From positions 1 to 64,000 of the forward strand of contig DATGZX010000164.1 of assembly GCA_035296965.1 (NCBI GenBank): DNA of 64,000 nucleotides, in the 5' to 3' direction. The translations under genes and the position numbers were made by a program. Positions 27,362-35,420 of this stretch are shown here, one piece after another (positions within the stretch are counted from its first letter, which is position 1; every line of letters starts with the position of its first letter). The stretch is from DATGZX01 sp035296965 (lineage in GTDB: Bacteria > Planctomycetota > Planctomycetia > Gemmatales > Gemmataceae). A model generated the notes under the pieces. The model saw only the letters and a list, made by a program, of their open reading frames with translations. It was not told the DNA's origin and did not search any database.

Positions 27362-28174
27362 TAACGACTCAGGGTATAGATTTCTGACGGCGGCAGAACG
27401 GGATGCCGTGCGCAGCCACCCATTTGTCATCGGAACTCTACATTCCGCTTTATCGAAAAGCCACTCGGCGCAGCAGGCGGGAGCATTCATAAGCAAGAAC
27501 TTTCAAGTAAATCTATATGCGGGCGAGAACTGATTTTAGCCGGGGCCGAAAAGCGTCCGGCGCACCGCGACAGGTTTTGGTCTGGCCTTACCGAGGCGCG
27601 CGGCGCAGCGCTGAGCACTTTGGGGAAAATATCTTCCAGTTTGTCTCTGGCGCCCGAAGTGCGCCAAAAGCACGCCGAAAGTACGCCGCTTGGAGCCCAA
27701 ATACTTGTGGTCCACATCCCGGTCCACCACGACTGCAAGCATATTAGCCCGACGCGTGAGCGAGGCATCCTCCTGGCCATCCCAAGTCATTGCCTTCGCT
27801 ACCGCTTCGAATCCGCACATCAAACCACCGTAACTATCAAGAAGACGCTGCAACAGCTCCGCGCTTGCCTGACGGAGGCCGCGGAGAGCCAGGGGATCGC
27901 GCAGATCCTGACTCCCGGCGTCCCGAGGCAACAATTGTAGATCCAGCAAGGCGCAAGAGGAACCGCAGTCGAGGAGATTTGTGCGACTATTCTTGGCCCA
28001 TTGGCAGGATAAACGCCGACGATGGAAATGGCCTCTCGAAAAAGGGGGACGCGGACCGCGCCTGCTTTGTTCTTCCCAACCGCGGTGGCCGAAGATCCGC
28101 CAATTCCGCCACGTAGCGTTCATGCGGCGCCTCTCTGCTTGGCACAAAGCCAGCGCTGTGGTAGGGTCAAGGCA
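27362..28174. other. Long non-coding or degraded stretch
   Basis: No convincing gene over about 0.8 kb. Several overlapping open frames exist on both strands, but none has a recognisable domain or ribosome-binding site. The stretch ends at the VapC fragment, so it may be decayed mobile or toxin-antitoxin sequence. Confidence 0.45.
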
Positions 28175-28399
28175 ATGGAGCACTCTGAAGTGATTCTTTC
28201 TCTAGATCAGTCCGCCGCCGAACTGGCGGGGCGCATCGCCGGAGACCTGGAGCGCACCGGCCAGCCGATCGGCAGGGCTGACCCGATGATAGCCGCCATC
28301 GCACTGCAACACAGCTTGGAACTGGTCACGGGCAACACCGCGCATTACCAGCGGATTCAACAGGTCGGCTATCAGCTGAGGGTGGTTAACTGGCGGTAG
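28175..28399 (+). pseudogene. Truncated VapC-like PIN-domain toxin
   Basis: 74 codons from the ATG at 28175. The readable part is the C-terminal half of a PIN domain: IGRADPMIAAIALQHSLELVTGNTAHYQRI, containing the conserved third acidic residue and the TxN motif of VapC ribonucleases, then GYQLRVVNW. The N-terminal half with the first catalytic Asp (normally ..LLDTN..) is missing; the upstream sequence in frame is unrelated. No VapB antitoxin is seen. It is probably a remnant at the left edge of the AT-rich island. Confidence 0.7.
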
Positions 28400-28614
28400 C
28401 ACAGGGGACACGGAGGTTCCGAAGTAAGACGTGCATTTCACTCAGCAAGTATTCACCATTCTGCTCTAACATGCAAAACAACTGGGCCGAAAGGCAGCCG
28501 CGATAGTACCGCCACTTGTCGCTCATGGAGGCAATAGGAGCCGCCGTGCATAGATGAACCCCACAAAGTAAGACATCACAAGCAACACCTCCCAATACAA
28601 CCCGTTTTATGCGG

Positions 28615-29028
28615 TCACTTTGAACAGGTACCCCAGACCCTCACAACTACTTCACGGATGCTCCCATTCGAGATGTACAGATGGAGGCGATTCTCAAAAT
28701 GCCCTGGCTTGATGACTTCCACACTTGTTGGAAGCAACGCTCTGCCGCCGGCTGGGATGTCGAAGGGGATCGGTCGCTTCGTACCGAAGCGGCAATTCGA
28801 CCCTCAGCACAACTCGAAACCGACAATTCGCACCGACTTATATGAGTGGTTATGAAGAGCGAATGTGATCTCCCGACTACCTTCGCTACCATTCATCATT
28901 ATCTCGCGATCCGCCTCGTCAACGGTTATTAGTACTGTATCTTCCTGCGTCAAATAAGCAACGCTTCCGATCAGAAGTAGCACTATGGCTACCGCGAATT
29001 GTGCGGGAGCTAGAAACGTACATCTCAT
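28615..29028 (-). CDS. DUF1573-like exported protein with in-frame UGA (candidate selenoprotein or nonsense allele)
   Basis: From the ATG at 29028, 74 codons run to a UGA (28804-28806) right after a Cys codon. The same frame then continues 62 sense codons to a second UGA at 28615. Read through, it is a coherent ~137-aa protein. It has a signal anchor (FAVAIVLLLIGSVAYL) and an Ig-like DUF1573-type domain (ALHNHSYKSVRIVGFELC, UGA, GSNCRFGTKRPIPFDIPAGG, then GHFENRLHLYISNG and VRVWGT). The UGA stands between two Cys where related domains have a C-x-G-x-x-C-like patch. A 7-bp hairpin follows (28775-28791). Last gene of a leftward five-gene cluster. Selenocysteine or a point nonsense mutation are the two readings; the sequence alone cannot decide. 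Confidence 0.6.
28775..28791 (-). promoter_or_regulatory. Hairpin downstream of the in-frame UGA (SECIS candidate)
   Basis: On the coding (minus) strand, CGCTTCG-GTA-CGAAGCG forms a perfect 7-bp stem. The apical loop starts 19 nt after the UGA and begins with G (GGUAC if the closing pair opens). From memory, the usual bacterial SECIS model asks for a loop about 16-37 nt after the UGA with a G among its first bases, which this fits. No bulged U is evident in the stem. Confidence 0.45.
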
Positions 29029-29094
29029 GGGCAAGTGCCTCAGCTAGATGGCACAGAGTGCCTCGCCGTTCTGCAAGTTCGACCATCGGACCCC

Positions 29095-30144
29095 TTAGGA
29101 CGGACTGTTGCGACGCGCCCACCGACGGAACACCAGACCTAGAGCGATGAACGTGACTCCACCGATGGCGGCCCACAGGTACCAAGGCGTTCGTCCACGC
29201 AGCAATCCCGCCGGTTCTGGAAATCCAAAAGCCGTGAGCATGAAGTCGCTCTCCGGAACAGTTTCCGAAACCAACGAGAAGTCATCCTGGGTTTCCAACA
29301 CGGCGCCCGAACTTGATTGCTCGCGCTCGACTCGCCTTTTGAGAACAGGGAAGTCCTCACCCCCATCGGAATAGTCATAGGATGCTGAAATATCCCTAAT
29401 TGAGGGCGCCTTGTTCGGACCTCGCCACCATTCAACTCTAACGTCACAATCTCGCATGACCCAACAATGCTCTGGATCAAAAGAAGCTTTCCCTCCCTTA
29501 ATCGTGCGAAATCGTTGCTCTGAAGCCCCCCAAGCGATCTCGAAATCGACCTGCACTAGGTCTCTGCGTCCTTTCTCAGTTAGGAACACATGTTTAAGCT
29601 GAATCGGGGCGCTTGACAGCAAGCTGGGCCAGTCTTCTTCGGCTCCGTACATTGCGATCGGGCAAGCAATCCAGCTATGAACTGACGCTTGCTCAGAAAT
29701 GTCCGGCGCATTTGTCCGGCGTTCGGGCGTTAAATCCTCACTAATGAGGGCAACGGCCCAGGGGTCATACGTCGTCGCCCTACGCAGTTGAAATCGATAC
29801 TTGGGATTGATAGCGGATAGACGCCCATGAGTATCTGCCTTGCCATCTTGCAAAATGGTCTGGTCAAGAAGAATTGCGCATCCTGGCGCCTGCTTGATCT
29901 CTATCGCATTCTCGTATATAACCCGCCCAGAACTTCCTAGGTTCACGGCTCTTGTCCGGATTTGGCCTTTCAACTGAGTAGCTTTCGCATAGTACTTTGC
30001 CCACCCCTTGGGGGCTTCACTCAAAAAGCGGTCCTTGCAATCTGCTACGCTGGTTGGTTGAGCCCAGACCGCCCCTGACCCAACAGCCTGCAGCATCACC
30101 AACAAAGGTATCGCGAAAAAACCTAGCAGGATGTGTGTTTTCAT
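29095..30144 (-). CDS. Exported protein with C-terminal membrane anchor, unknown function
   Basis: A 349-aa protein with a clear signal peptide (LLGFFAIPLLVMLQAVGSGAVWAQ) and a C-terminal membrane helix (YLWAAIGGVTFIALGLVF) followed by a basic stop-transfer tail (RRWARRNS). The large middle part is extracytoplasmic with a few Cys (ADCKDRF, APGCAILL, WIACPIAM, CWVMRDCDV), and I recognise no domain in it. It lies in the AT-rich leftward cluster between the ten-Cys peptide and the UGA-containing DUF1573-like gene. It ends in TAA, so no readthrough is implied. Confidence 0.65.
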   Translation of the reverse strand: MKTHILLGFFAIPLLVMLQAVGSGAVWAQPTSVADCKDRFLSEAPKGWAKYYAKATQLKGQIRTRAVNLGSSGRVIYENAIEIKQAPGCAILLDQTILQDGKADTHGRLSAINPKYRFQLRRATTYDPWAVALISEDLTPERRTNAPDISEQASVHSWIACPIAMYGAEEDWPSLLSSAPIQLKHVFLTEKGRRDLVQVDFEIAWGASEQRFRTIKGGKASFDPEHCWVMRDCDVRVEWWRGPNKAPSIRDISASYDYSDGGEDFPVLKRRVEREQSSSGAVLETQDDFSLVSETVPESDFMLTAFGFPEPAGLLRGRTPWYLWAAIGGVTFIALGLVFRRWARRNSPS

Positions 30145-30402
30145 GAGAACATAGCCTACATTCGCGAGAATAGTATGTTACCGAACCCCGGCCTAAAATG
30201 TGGCTGTTGGAGAAAGCCGTTGTCAAGAGGCACTACATTCCTTTGAATACCTTAGAGCCTATCCGGATGACTGGTGACGCCATTATGACAGTCCCGTAAA
30301 TTGTCCCATTTGCCCACTTCGAAAAAGGGCTAACCGGGCTGCCCTCGGACCGTGAGGGATGAAAAAGATCGCCACCCTACGACAGACCACGGCTATTCTC
30401 AA

Positions 30403-30681
30403 TTATTGCGGAACAAGGCAGGTGCAGATGGCAGGCGTCGGATCAGTAAATTTAGTGCACTTGCATCCGTCGCAGCCGTCTTTATCTGTGTCGCAGTTAG
30501 GAGACGCACCGCAGTCGGATATAAGGTTACCGAGACAATTGAAACTAGGGTCGCAGCCCGTACCACACGTACCGCCATTGGCAAGGGCACGGCTTTCCGG
30601 GGCAAGGAGCAAACTTAAGAGTAGTAGCAACATTCCGAAACATCCAAAGAAACATGAAACAGTCGAGTTGACACGATACAT
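30403..30681 (-). CDS. Small exported ten-cysteine protein
   Basis: 92 aa. The N-terminal half is a signal peptide (FFGCFGMLLLLLSLLLAPESRALA). The mature ~57 residues contain ten Cys in tight spacing (GTCGTGCDPSFNC, then SDC, NC, GCDGCKC, ICTC) and Asp/Asn-rich loops such as NCDTDKDGCDG, so up to five disulfides or metal sites are possible. It ends in TAA. It lies downstream of a MauE/DoxX-like membrane redox protein and a prepilin-like protein. MauE is needed for disulfide formation in the Cys-rich methylamine dehydrogenase small subunit, so this peptide is a plausible substrate of the local MauE-like protein. No homologue recognised. Confidence 0.6.
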   Translation of the reverse strand: MYRVNSTVSCFFGCFGMLLLLLSLLLAPESRALANGGTCGTGCDPSFNCLGNLISDCGASPNCDTDKDGCDGCKCTKFTDPTPAICTCLVPQ

Positions 30682-30791
30682 GGGAATTACTCCTCACGAA
30701 AGAACTTACCTTCAAGACCATTGCTAAAGCATCTCAAGTGACTGTAACCAAGGCTCGTCTGGTCTTTTCACACAAATTTGTGCGGGTGCAC

Positions 30792-31682
30792 TTAATCCGG
30801 AATCTCGACCACTTCGCCGCCTGCGCGGCTTGCGAGGGCTGGCAGCACAGTCGCGGCCGAGTAGCTGAGGAAGCGTACGGACCCGTCCGCGAACGAGAAG
30901 TTAGCTCCACCAGGGTGAAGACTCCAATAGTGGAACATATCACACTGATTGCTAACGCTGCCGGGGCCGAATGCGTAGGGGCCAGGGCCGCAATCGGCCA
31001 TTGAAGACGAAAGTACGTTTTGCTCCTGCACTCCCAGCACCATATCAGCAGATCCTGTAAGGCGCTGCCCTGTCCCTGCGTACCACCAGCCAAATTGGAA
31101 GTCACTACTGGGGGGGCGCTCTCCCGCAAACAGCGTCTGACTTGCTCCGTCGGTAATGTCAGCTAGGCGAATACGTGAATCCCGGAACAAAACTCCGTCG
31201 CAAGTCATGAGGTCTTTACCCTCGACTCCTAAATAAGAAGTCAAGGCCACTAGCACTTTATCGCGGTGAGCATACTGTACGTCGAATACCCGCCCGTCGG
31301 AAGGACACTCGAAAATGCGCATGAGTGTGGCTAGGCCGACATGAGGCGGATTGTAAAGCGGATAAGGGGATTGTTCGTAAGCATTAAGCGTGAGCGTCCA
31401 GAGACTCTCCTGCTCGATATAGGGAAGCAATTGCGTTAGCCAACTCATCAGAAGGTCCGGATCCCTCCCATTGTGATAGCGCATCCCAATGGGAAGAGCC
31501 TGCATGTTGTCATGATACAAGTGGAGGGCAAGCCCGATTTGGTGCAGATTGTTGCAACATTGAGCACGATTAGCCGCTTCACGAACTTTCTGGACGGCTG
31601 GTATCAAGAGTCCGACAAGGATGGAAATGACCGCAATGGTCACGAGCAGTTCCACTAGAGTGAAGGCCCTTCGTAGGAGCAT
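30792..31682 (-). CDS. DUF1559 protein with prepilin-type N-terminus
   Basis: A 296-aa protein of the large planctomycete DUF1559 family. The N-terminus is a type IV prepilin-like methylation/cleavage segment (RRAFTLVELLVTIAVISILVG). The conserved PAVQKVREAANRAQCCNNL region follows, then a DUF1559 domain (LPYIEQE, ECPSDGR, SYLGVEG, ITDGASQTLFAGE). It ends with the H-x9-DG signature in HPGGANFSFADGSVRFL. GGAAGGAGGG gives a strong ribosome-binding site. Exposed at the cell surface, presumably through a pseudopilin-type system; the function of this expanded family is unknown. It lies 32 bp after the MauE/DoxX-DUF1573 gene, so co-transcription is likely. Confidence 0.88.
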   Translation of the reverse strand: MLLRRAFTLVELLVTIAVISILVGLLIPAVQKVREAANRAQCCNNLHQIGLALHLYHDNMQALPIGMRYHNGRDPDLLMSWLTQLLPYIEQESLWTLTLNAYEQSPYPLYNPPHVGLATLMRIFECPSDGRVFDVQYAHRDKVLVALTSYLGVEGKDLMTCDGVLFRDSRIRLADITDGASQTLFAGERPPSSDFQFGWWYAGTGQRLTGSADMVLGVQEQNVLSSSMADCGPGPYAFGPGSVSNQCDMFHYWSLHPGGANFSFADGSVRFLSYSAATVLPALASRAGGEVVEIPD

Positions 31683-31714
31683 GGGTTGCTCCCTCCTTCC
31701 TTCCTGATCAGCGA

Positions 31715-32581
31715 TCAGCGAATCGTTGAATCCGTGAGCCGGCCCGTTGCACGAGCGACCACCAAGCTTTGAACTTCGTCGTCTGTGAAGATGACGAAGC
31801 GCTCGCGAAACAGCCCTGGACCGCCGCGAAAAGTAATCTGCAGCCTTATGGGGCGAGATTCACCAGGCGGAAGCACCATCGGCAAATCTTTGATTGCAAG
31901 GCACCTGCAATTGGCGGTACCTCCGTAGCAGCGAACCGAATGATTCGAATGATTAACAAGCCGTACGCTGAACTCGTGCAGTTCTCCGGAAACGCCCGTA
32001 CCTATTTCACTGTCCGCGGGTTCTACGGAAATCGTTTCGCCACGTAACCTTGAAAATGCAGACCAGGGGTCATCAAAGAAGAAGGCGCCCGCGCCGCCAA
32101 TCAGAACGAGAGTAACTACGGTCGTGGCGAATGTAAGGAGCGCGCGGCGGTTCCATCGAACGGTCGTCGAGGTCGAATCGCTAGGCACGCGCCACATTGC
32201 CAGCAGCAAGACCGCTGTCAAATCGAGCCCAAAAGTCAGCCAAGGGCTCATCCTGATTCGTCCGAAGCAGCCGCAAGAGGATTCCCCTAAGAGGCCCAGG
32301 TATAGACTCGTGGCTGCCAGAGCGGCAAAAAAAAGAAGCGAGACCCATCTGGCCGCCTGTTGGCGAAGGCCCACGAGAAGCCATAGGCCAAGAAGAGCTT
32401 CCACTTCGAGAGCGCCTAGCTGAACTCGCATGGAAGACAGAATCGGAACTGGTTGAATTGTCTCGGTAACCAGACCGTGTACCTTGAGTGAGGCGGCCAC
32501 AAGAAGGAAGAATCCCAGGAAGAACCTGACGGAGCCTCCTAAGGAGAAAGAAAAAAGCTCAGCGCGTCTTGTGGAGCTCAT
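31715..32581 (-). CDS. MauE/DoxX-like membrane redox protein fused to a DUF1573-type domain
   Basis: 288 aa. The N-terminal part has four hydrophobic segments (FFLGFFLLVAASLKV, LEVEALLGLWLLVG, VSLLFFAALAATSLYLG, FGLDLTAVLLLAMW). After the third comes GESSCGCFG, the redox-active Cys motif of MauE/DoxX-type proteins that support disulfide formation outside the cytoplasm. A fifth helix (ALLTFATTVVTLVLIGGAG) leads to an Ig-like DUF1573-type domain with ANCRCLAIKDLP and VLPPGESRPIRLQI. AGGAG lies 6-7 bases before the ATG. First gene of the AT-rich leftward cluster. Confidence 0.75.
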   Translation of the reverse strand: MSSTRRAELFSFSLGGSVRFFLGFFLLVAASLKVHGLVTETIQPVPILSSMRVQLGALEVEALLGLWLLVGLRQQAARWVSLLFFAALAATSLYLGLLGESSCGCFGRIRMSPWLTFGLDLTAVLLLAMWRVPSDSTSTTVRWNRRALLTFATTVVTLVLIGGAGAFFFDDPWSAFSRLRGETISVEPADSEIGTGVSGELHEFSVRLVNHSNHSVRCYGGTANCRCLAIKDLPMVLPPGESRPIRLQITFRGGPGLFRERFVIFTDDEVQSLVVARATGRLTDSTIR

Positions 32582-32910
32582 GAGTTGCTCCTAGAGCAAC
32601 CCCGCACATCGCAGAATGGAATCTGTGGGCGCGGGCGGCTGTACTGCTTCTCGTTCAAGACCAACCCAACGTAACTTTGGTTTGCGGTTCAAGTCTTGAC
32701 GGCCGGAATTGTAGCAAGTCAAAATGAGAGTTTGATGAGAGTGTGCAATTTGCCCAGAAGGCCGCCCATTGTATTCAAACGCTTCGGGAAACCTATGGCA
32801 GCATCCCCCCAGACCACGCGCATATCGTTTTTGTGCAAGTTCTTCTTGCTTATCCTAAAGCTATGTCATAAGGTCCTTTACGAAACAGCCTCTGCCGCTG
32901 CTTGAGGACC
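32582..32910. other. Intergenic region between island genes and integrase remnant
   Basis: No gene recognised. It should contain the promoter of the leftward MauE/DUF1559 cluster. Base composition is AT-rich like the cluster. Confidence 0.4.
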
Positions 32911-33345
32911 ATGCTCCAGGACCTGATCGCCACGCTCTCCACTCCACTCGCATCGCTTCCCCAGGCAATCATGCCCACCCTTTTCGCCGCCGCCGGCGAG
33001 GATATAGCCCGCAGATATGTCGAGTTCTTCACTGCCGAGCACCGCAATCCCAATACCCGCGCCGCCTACGTCCAAGCCGTGCGCAAGTTCACCATCTGGA
33101 CGGAAAGGCAAGAGCTACGCTTCTTTGACCCGTCGCCAGTGCATGTGGCTGCTTATATCGAACATCTGAGCCGTGAGCTGGCAGCACCAAGCGTCAAGCA
33201 GCACCTGGCTGCAATCCGCATGTTATTCGATTACCTGGTTCGAGGAGGCGCCTGCCGGCACAACCCCGTGACATCCGTGCGGGGGCCCAAGCACGTGGTC
33301 AAGGAGGGCAAGACTCCAGTGCCAACAACCGACGAGGCCCTCTTG
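32911..33345 (+). pseudogene. Truncated tyrosine recombinase (N-terminal domain only)
   Basis: The frame encodes a SAM-like core-binding domain typical of planctomycete XerC/D-type integrases (IARRYVEFFTAEHRNPNTRAAY, HVAAYIEHLSRELAAPSVKQ, HLAAIRMLFDYLVRGG, NPVTSVRGPKHVVKEGKTPV). The usual sequence breaks off after TTDEA. The remaining frame to 33531 is unrelated, Arg/Pro-rich sequence, and no R-H-R-Y catalytic domain follows. It is therefore inactive on its own. It marks the right side of the AT-rich island. Confidence 0.8.
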
Positions 33346-33684
33346 GGACCTGGGAACAGAGCCTGCGACCCCGCGGCCGACCGCGAAAAGCCAGTCCGGC
33401 CGTGCCGGGCCTGCCCGGAGCCCCGAGGAACGAGGTACGCTGTCCCCTTTTGCGGCCGGCACTATCGCGTCGGTTTCAATCTATTGCGAGAACAAGACGA
33501 GCGTCTTCGAGTAGTCGAAGCTGCATCGTGAAGAGCTTGGCAAGGGCGTCGGCGCGAGTACGCTTGACGCCCTACTGCTGCGCACAAATTAGACAGTTAC
33601 GGCGCCAGATCCGTAAGAGGCGAGCACCACTCTGCAGTTCCGCCAACGGAGTTGCTTATCGCGGGTCCGAACCTGGGCTTCCCC
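33346..33684. other. Non-coding stretch after integrase remnant
   Basis: I see no gene here. The open frame continuing from the integrase remnant has no family-like sequence, and the rest reads as spacer before the convergent radical SAM gene. Confidence 0.4.
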
Positions 33685-34980
33685 TCAAGTGAGAACTCCA
33701 GGCACTTCCTCAGTCTGAGCGGTTGCCGGGGATTTGGTGCCTCGCGCTCGTAGCAGCCCCGGCGCTGATGTCTGCCCATGATCGAATCCCTCATAAGCCC
33801 CGAAGTCATAAAACCAATAGCGCTTGGCCAGCCGATAGAACAAGTTTTTCTCCGGGACTTCGGCGCCGGGATTGAATTGTGACGTACGCACTTCCATCGC
33901 CTCCAGCTCCGCGAGTGCGCTTCCGCGGACAGTGGCATCTTTGGCGCCATGTTTCTCCACCAGTTTCTTGAGCAGGTCGGGGCGTTCGAGCACGATGCAG
34001 CCGCGGGTTGTGGACCGTGCCAGGTCGCGAAAGTCGCGAAGGAAATCGGACTGGAGGAACTTGTCGCGTAGCGGCCGGCTGTCGGCTTCGCTGGCGTGGA
34101 TCGATTCTTTGGTGAACTGCACGATGGGGCAAGGCTCGATACCGCCCCAGGGGTTGATGTGGTGGCTGAGGCCCGTAGCCGCGGGGCAAAGGGCCTGGCC
34201 CTCGCCGTCGAAATAGGCGTCGATGATAATGATGGGCTTGCGGGCGCGCATCTCGACAACGAAGCGGCGGGCTTCCAACTGCTGTTGCGGCGTGAGACAA
34301 AGTTCCGGGTTAGCGTCGGGTCCCATCGGCCGATAGACGTGGAACCAGGTATACATAACGCCCATCTCAATCAAGCGGTCAAGCCAGCGTTCGCACAGCA
34401 GGTCGGAAAAGTTCGTTTGGCAGAGGCTCGTGCAGACGCCGGTGAAGACTTTGTTGTTGAGGCAATTCTGAATGCCTTCCATGGTCTTGCTGAGAACGCC
34501 GGCACGGCCGCGACGTTGGTCGCTGACGATCTCACTTCCCTCAACGCTGATGAGCGGCGTGACGTTACCGAGCCGGCGCATCCACCTGGCTTTCTCGTCG
34601 GTGATGAAATGGCCATTCGTGAAGATCTGGAAATAGCAATCCGGGTGCGCCTCAAGCATTTCCAGGAGATGCGGGTGCATGAACGGCTCGCCACCGACAA
34701 TGCCGAAAAAGACGTTGCCCATCTCGCGGGCCTCGCGAATCAGCTTGTGCATTGCGTCGGGCTTGATCGTCTCTTGCTTCGCGGCCACGTCCACCCAGCA
34801 GCCCTGGCAGCGCAAGTTGCAGCTGTTGATGATCGAGACGTAGAGAAATGGTGGAAAGACTTCGCCCTTTTTGACTCGGCGCTTGTGTTTCTGGACCGAA
34901 AGCATCCCCTTCCAGCCCATGTTCCAAGCCAGCTTCCAGAGAAGACGTTTGTCGGTTTCGAACAGGACGCGTTTGGCCAT
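33685..34980 (-). CDS. Radical SAM protein with C-terminal extension
   Basis: About 431 aa. The radical SAM [4Fe-4S] motif is CNLRCQGC (Cx3Cx2C), followed by GIVGGEPFMHP (GGE SAM-binding motif). The C-terminal part has further Cys (CPAATGLSHHINPWGGIEPCPIV), as in SPASM-like or auxiliary-cluster members. The length exceeds HpnH-type hopanoid enzymes (about 340 aa). I start at the ATG at 34980, two bases after the TGA of the preceding gene, implying coupling; a GTG at 34992 would overlap it. Last gene of the terpenoid-like cluster, so it may modify a lipid or isoprenoid product, or a cofactor. Confidence 0.85.
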   Translation of the reverse strand: MAKRVLFETDKRLLWKLAWNMGWKGMLSVQKHKRRVKKGEVFPPFLYVSIINSCNLRCQGCWVDVAAKQETIKPDAMHKLIREAREMGNVFFGIVGGEPFMHPHLLEMLEAHPDCYFQIFTNGHFITDEKARWMRRLGNVTPLISVEGSEIVSDQRRGRAGVLSKTMEGIQNCLNNKVFTGVCTSLCQTNFSDLLCERWLDRLIEMGVMYTWFHVYRPMGPDANPELCLTPQQQLEARRFVVEMRARKPIIIIDAYFDGEGQALCPAATGLSHHINPWGGIEPCPIVQFTKESIHASEADSRPLRDKFLQSDFLRDFRDLARSTTRGCIVLERPDLLKKLVEKHGAKDATVRGSALAELEAMEVRTSQFNPGAEVPEKNLFYRLAKRYWFYDFGAYEGFDHGQTSAPGLLRARGTKSPATAQTEEVPGVLT

Positions 34981-34982
34981 CT

Positions 34983-35402
34983 TCAGGTACACGGCTGCTC
35001 CTTGTCCAATTCGGGCTGCAAGACAGTGGGCGGCGCTGCTTGTACGCGAGCTTCTTTCTCTGCCGCGGTCAGGATCTCATCAATTTGTCGGACGCAGGCG
35101 CTGAGGGACAGTGCGGCCATCTGGAAGTTCGTATGGTCGGAGAAGCGTTTGAATTGCTGCGCGAACCGGTCCGCCACGCGACGCAGCTTCGGCAGCTTGC
35201 CACGCGCCCGTCGCAAATAGTCCGCCGTGTCTTTTCGCTGGTAGCTCGGTTCAAGCGCCCGGATGTAATCGAAGATCATCCGCGGCACTTCCAACATTTC
35301 TTCGTATTCCTGAATTTCGTCTGCGTGCTTGAGAAAGGTGCGCACCATCCAGGCGTGGGCCATGATCGCGTTCAGTTCTTCCATCGCCTGCTCTGGATGC
35401 AC
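34983..35402 (-). CDS. Conserved-looking helical hypothetical protein
   Basis: 139 aa, no signal peptide, strongly helical and charged (MEELNAIMAHAWMVRTFLKH; LPKLRRVADRFAQQFKRF). His and acidic residues in the first 60 positions could bind metal, but I recognise no family. It lies 18 bp after the prenyltransferase-repeat gene. Its stop is two bases before the radical SAM ATG, so it is firmly in the operon. A partner or small accessory subunit of the radical SAM enzyme is a guess from position. Confidence 0.65.
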   Translation of the reverse strand: MHPEQAMEELNAIMAHAWMVRTFLKHADEIQEYEEMLEVPRMIFDYIRALEPSYQRKDTADYLRRARGKLPKLRRVADRFAQQFKRFSDHTNFQMAALSLSACVRQIDEILTAAEKEARVQAAPPTVLQPELDKEQPCT

Positions 35403-35420
35403 CGTCGCGACTCCTGAAAG

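Noticed and set aside
23981..27496. Long plus-strand open frames opposite the kinase-WD40 gene (for example 24515-25732)
   Set aside because: They lie fully inside a clear WD40/kinase gene on the minus strand, have no recognisable domain and arise from its high GC content at third positions.
27536..28183. 215-aa minus-strand frame as a gene
   Set aside because: No domain, no ribosome-binding site, and amino-acid composition typical of random GC-rich frames.
30403..30681. Second candidate Sec protein in the ten-Cys peptide
   Set aside because: The stop is TAA and no coding continuation or hairpin follows, so only the DUF1573-like gene is a readthrough candidate.
31715..31717. UGA end of the MauE/DoxX-DUF1573 gene as another Sec codon
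   Set aside because: The domain is complete at this point and the following bases form the ribosome-binding site of the DUF1559 gene.
32911..33531. Functional integrase of the AT-rich island
   Set aside because: The catalytic domain with the Arg-His-Arg-Tyr residues is absent; only the N-terminal domain remains.
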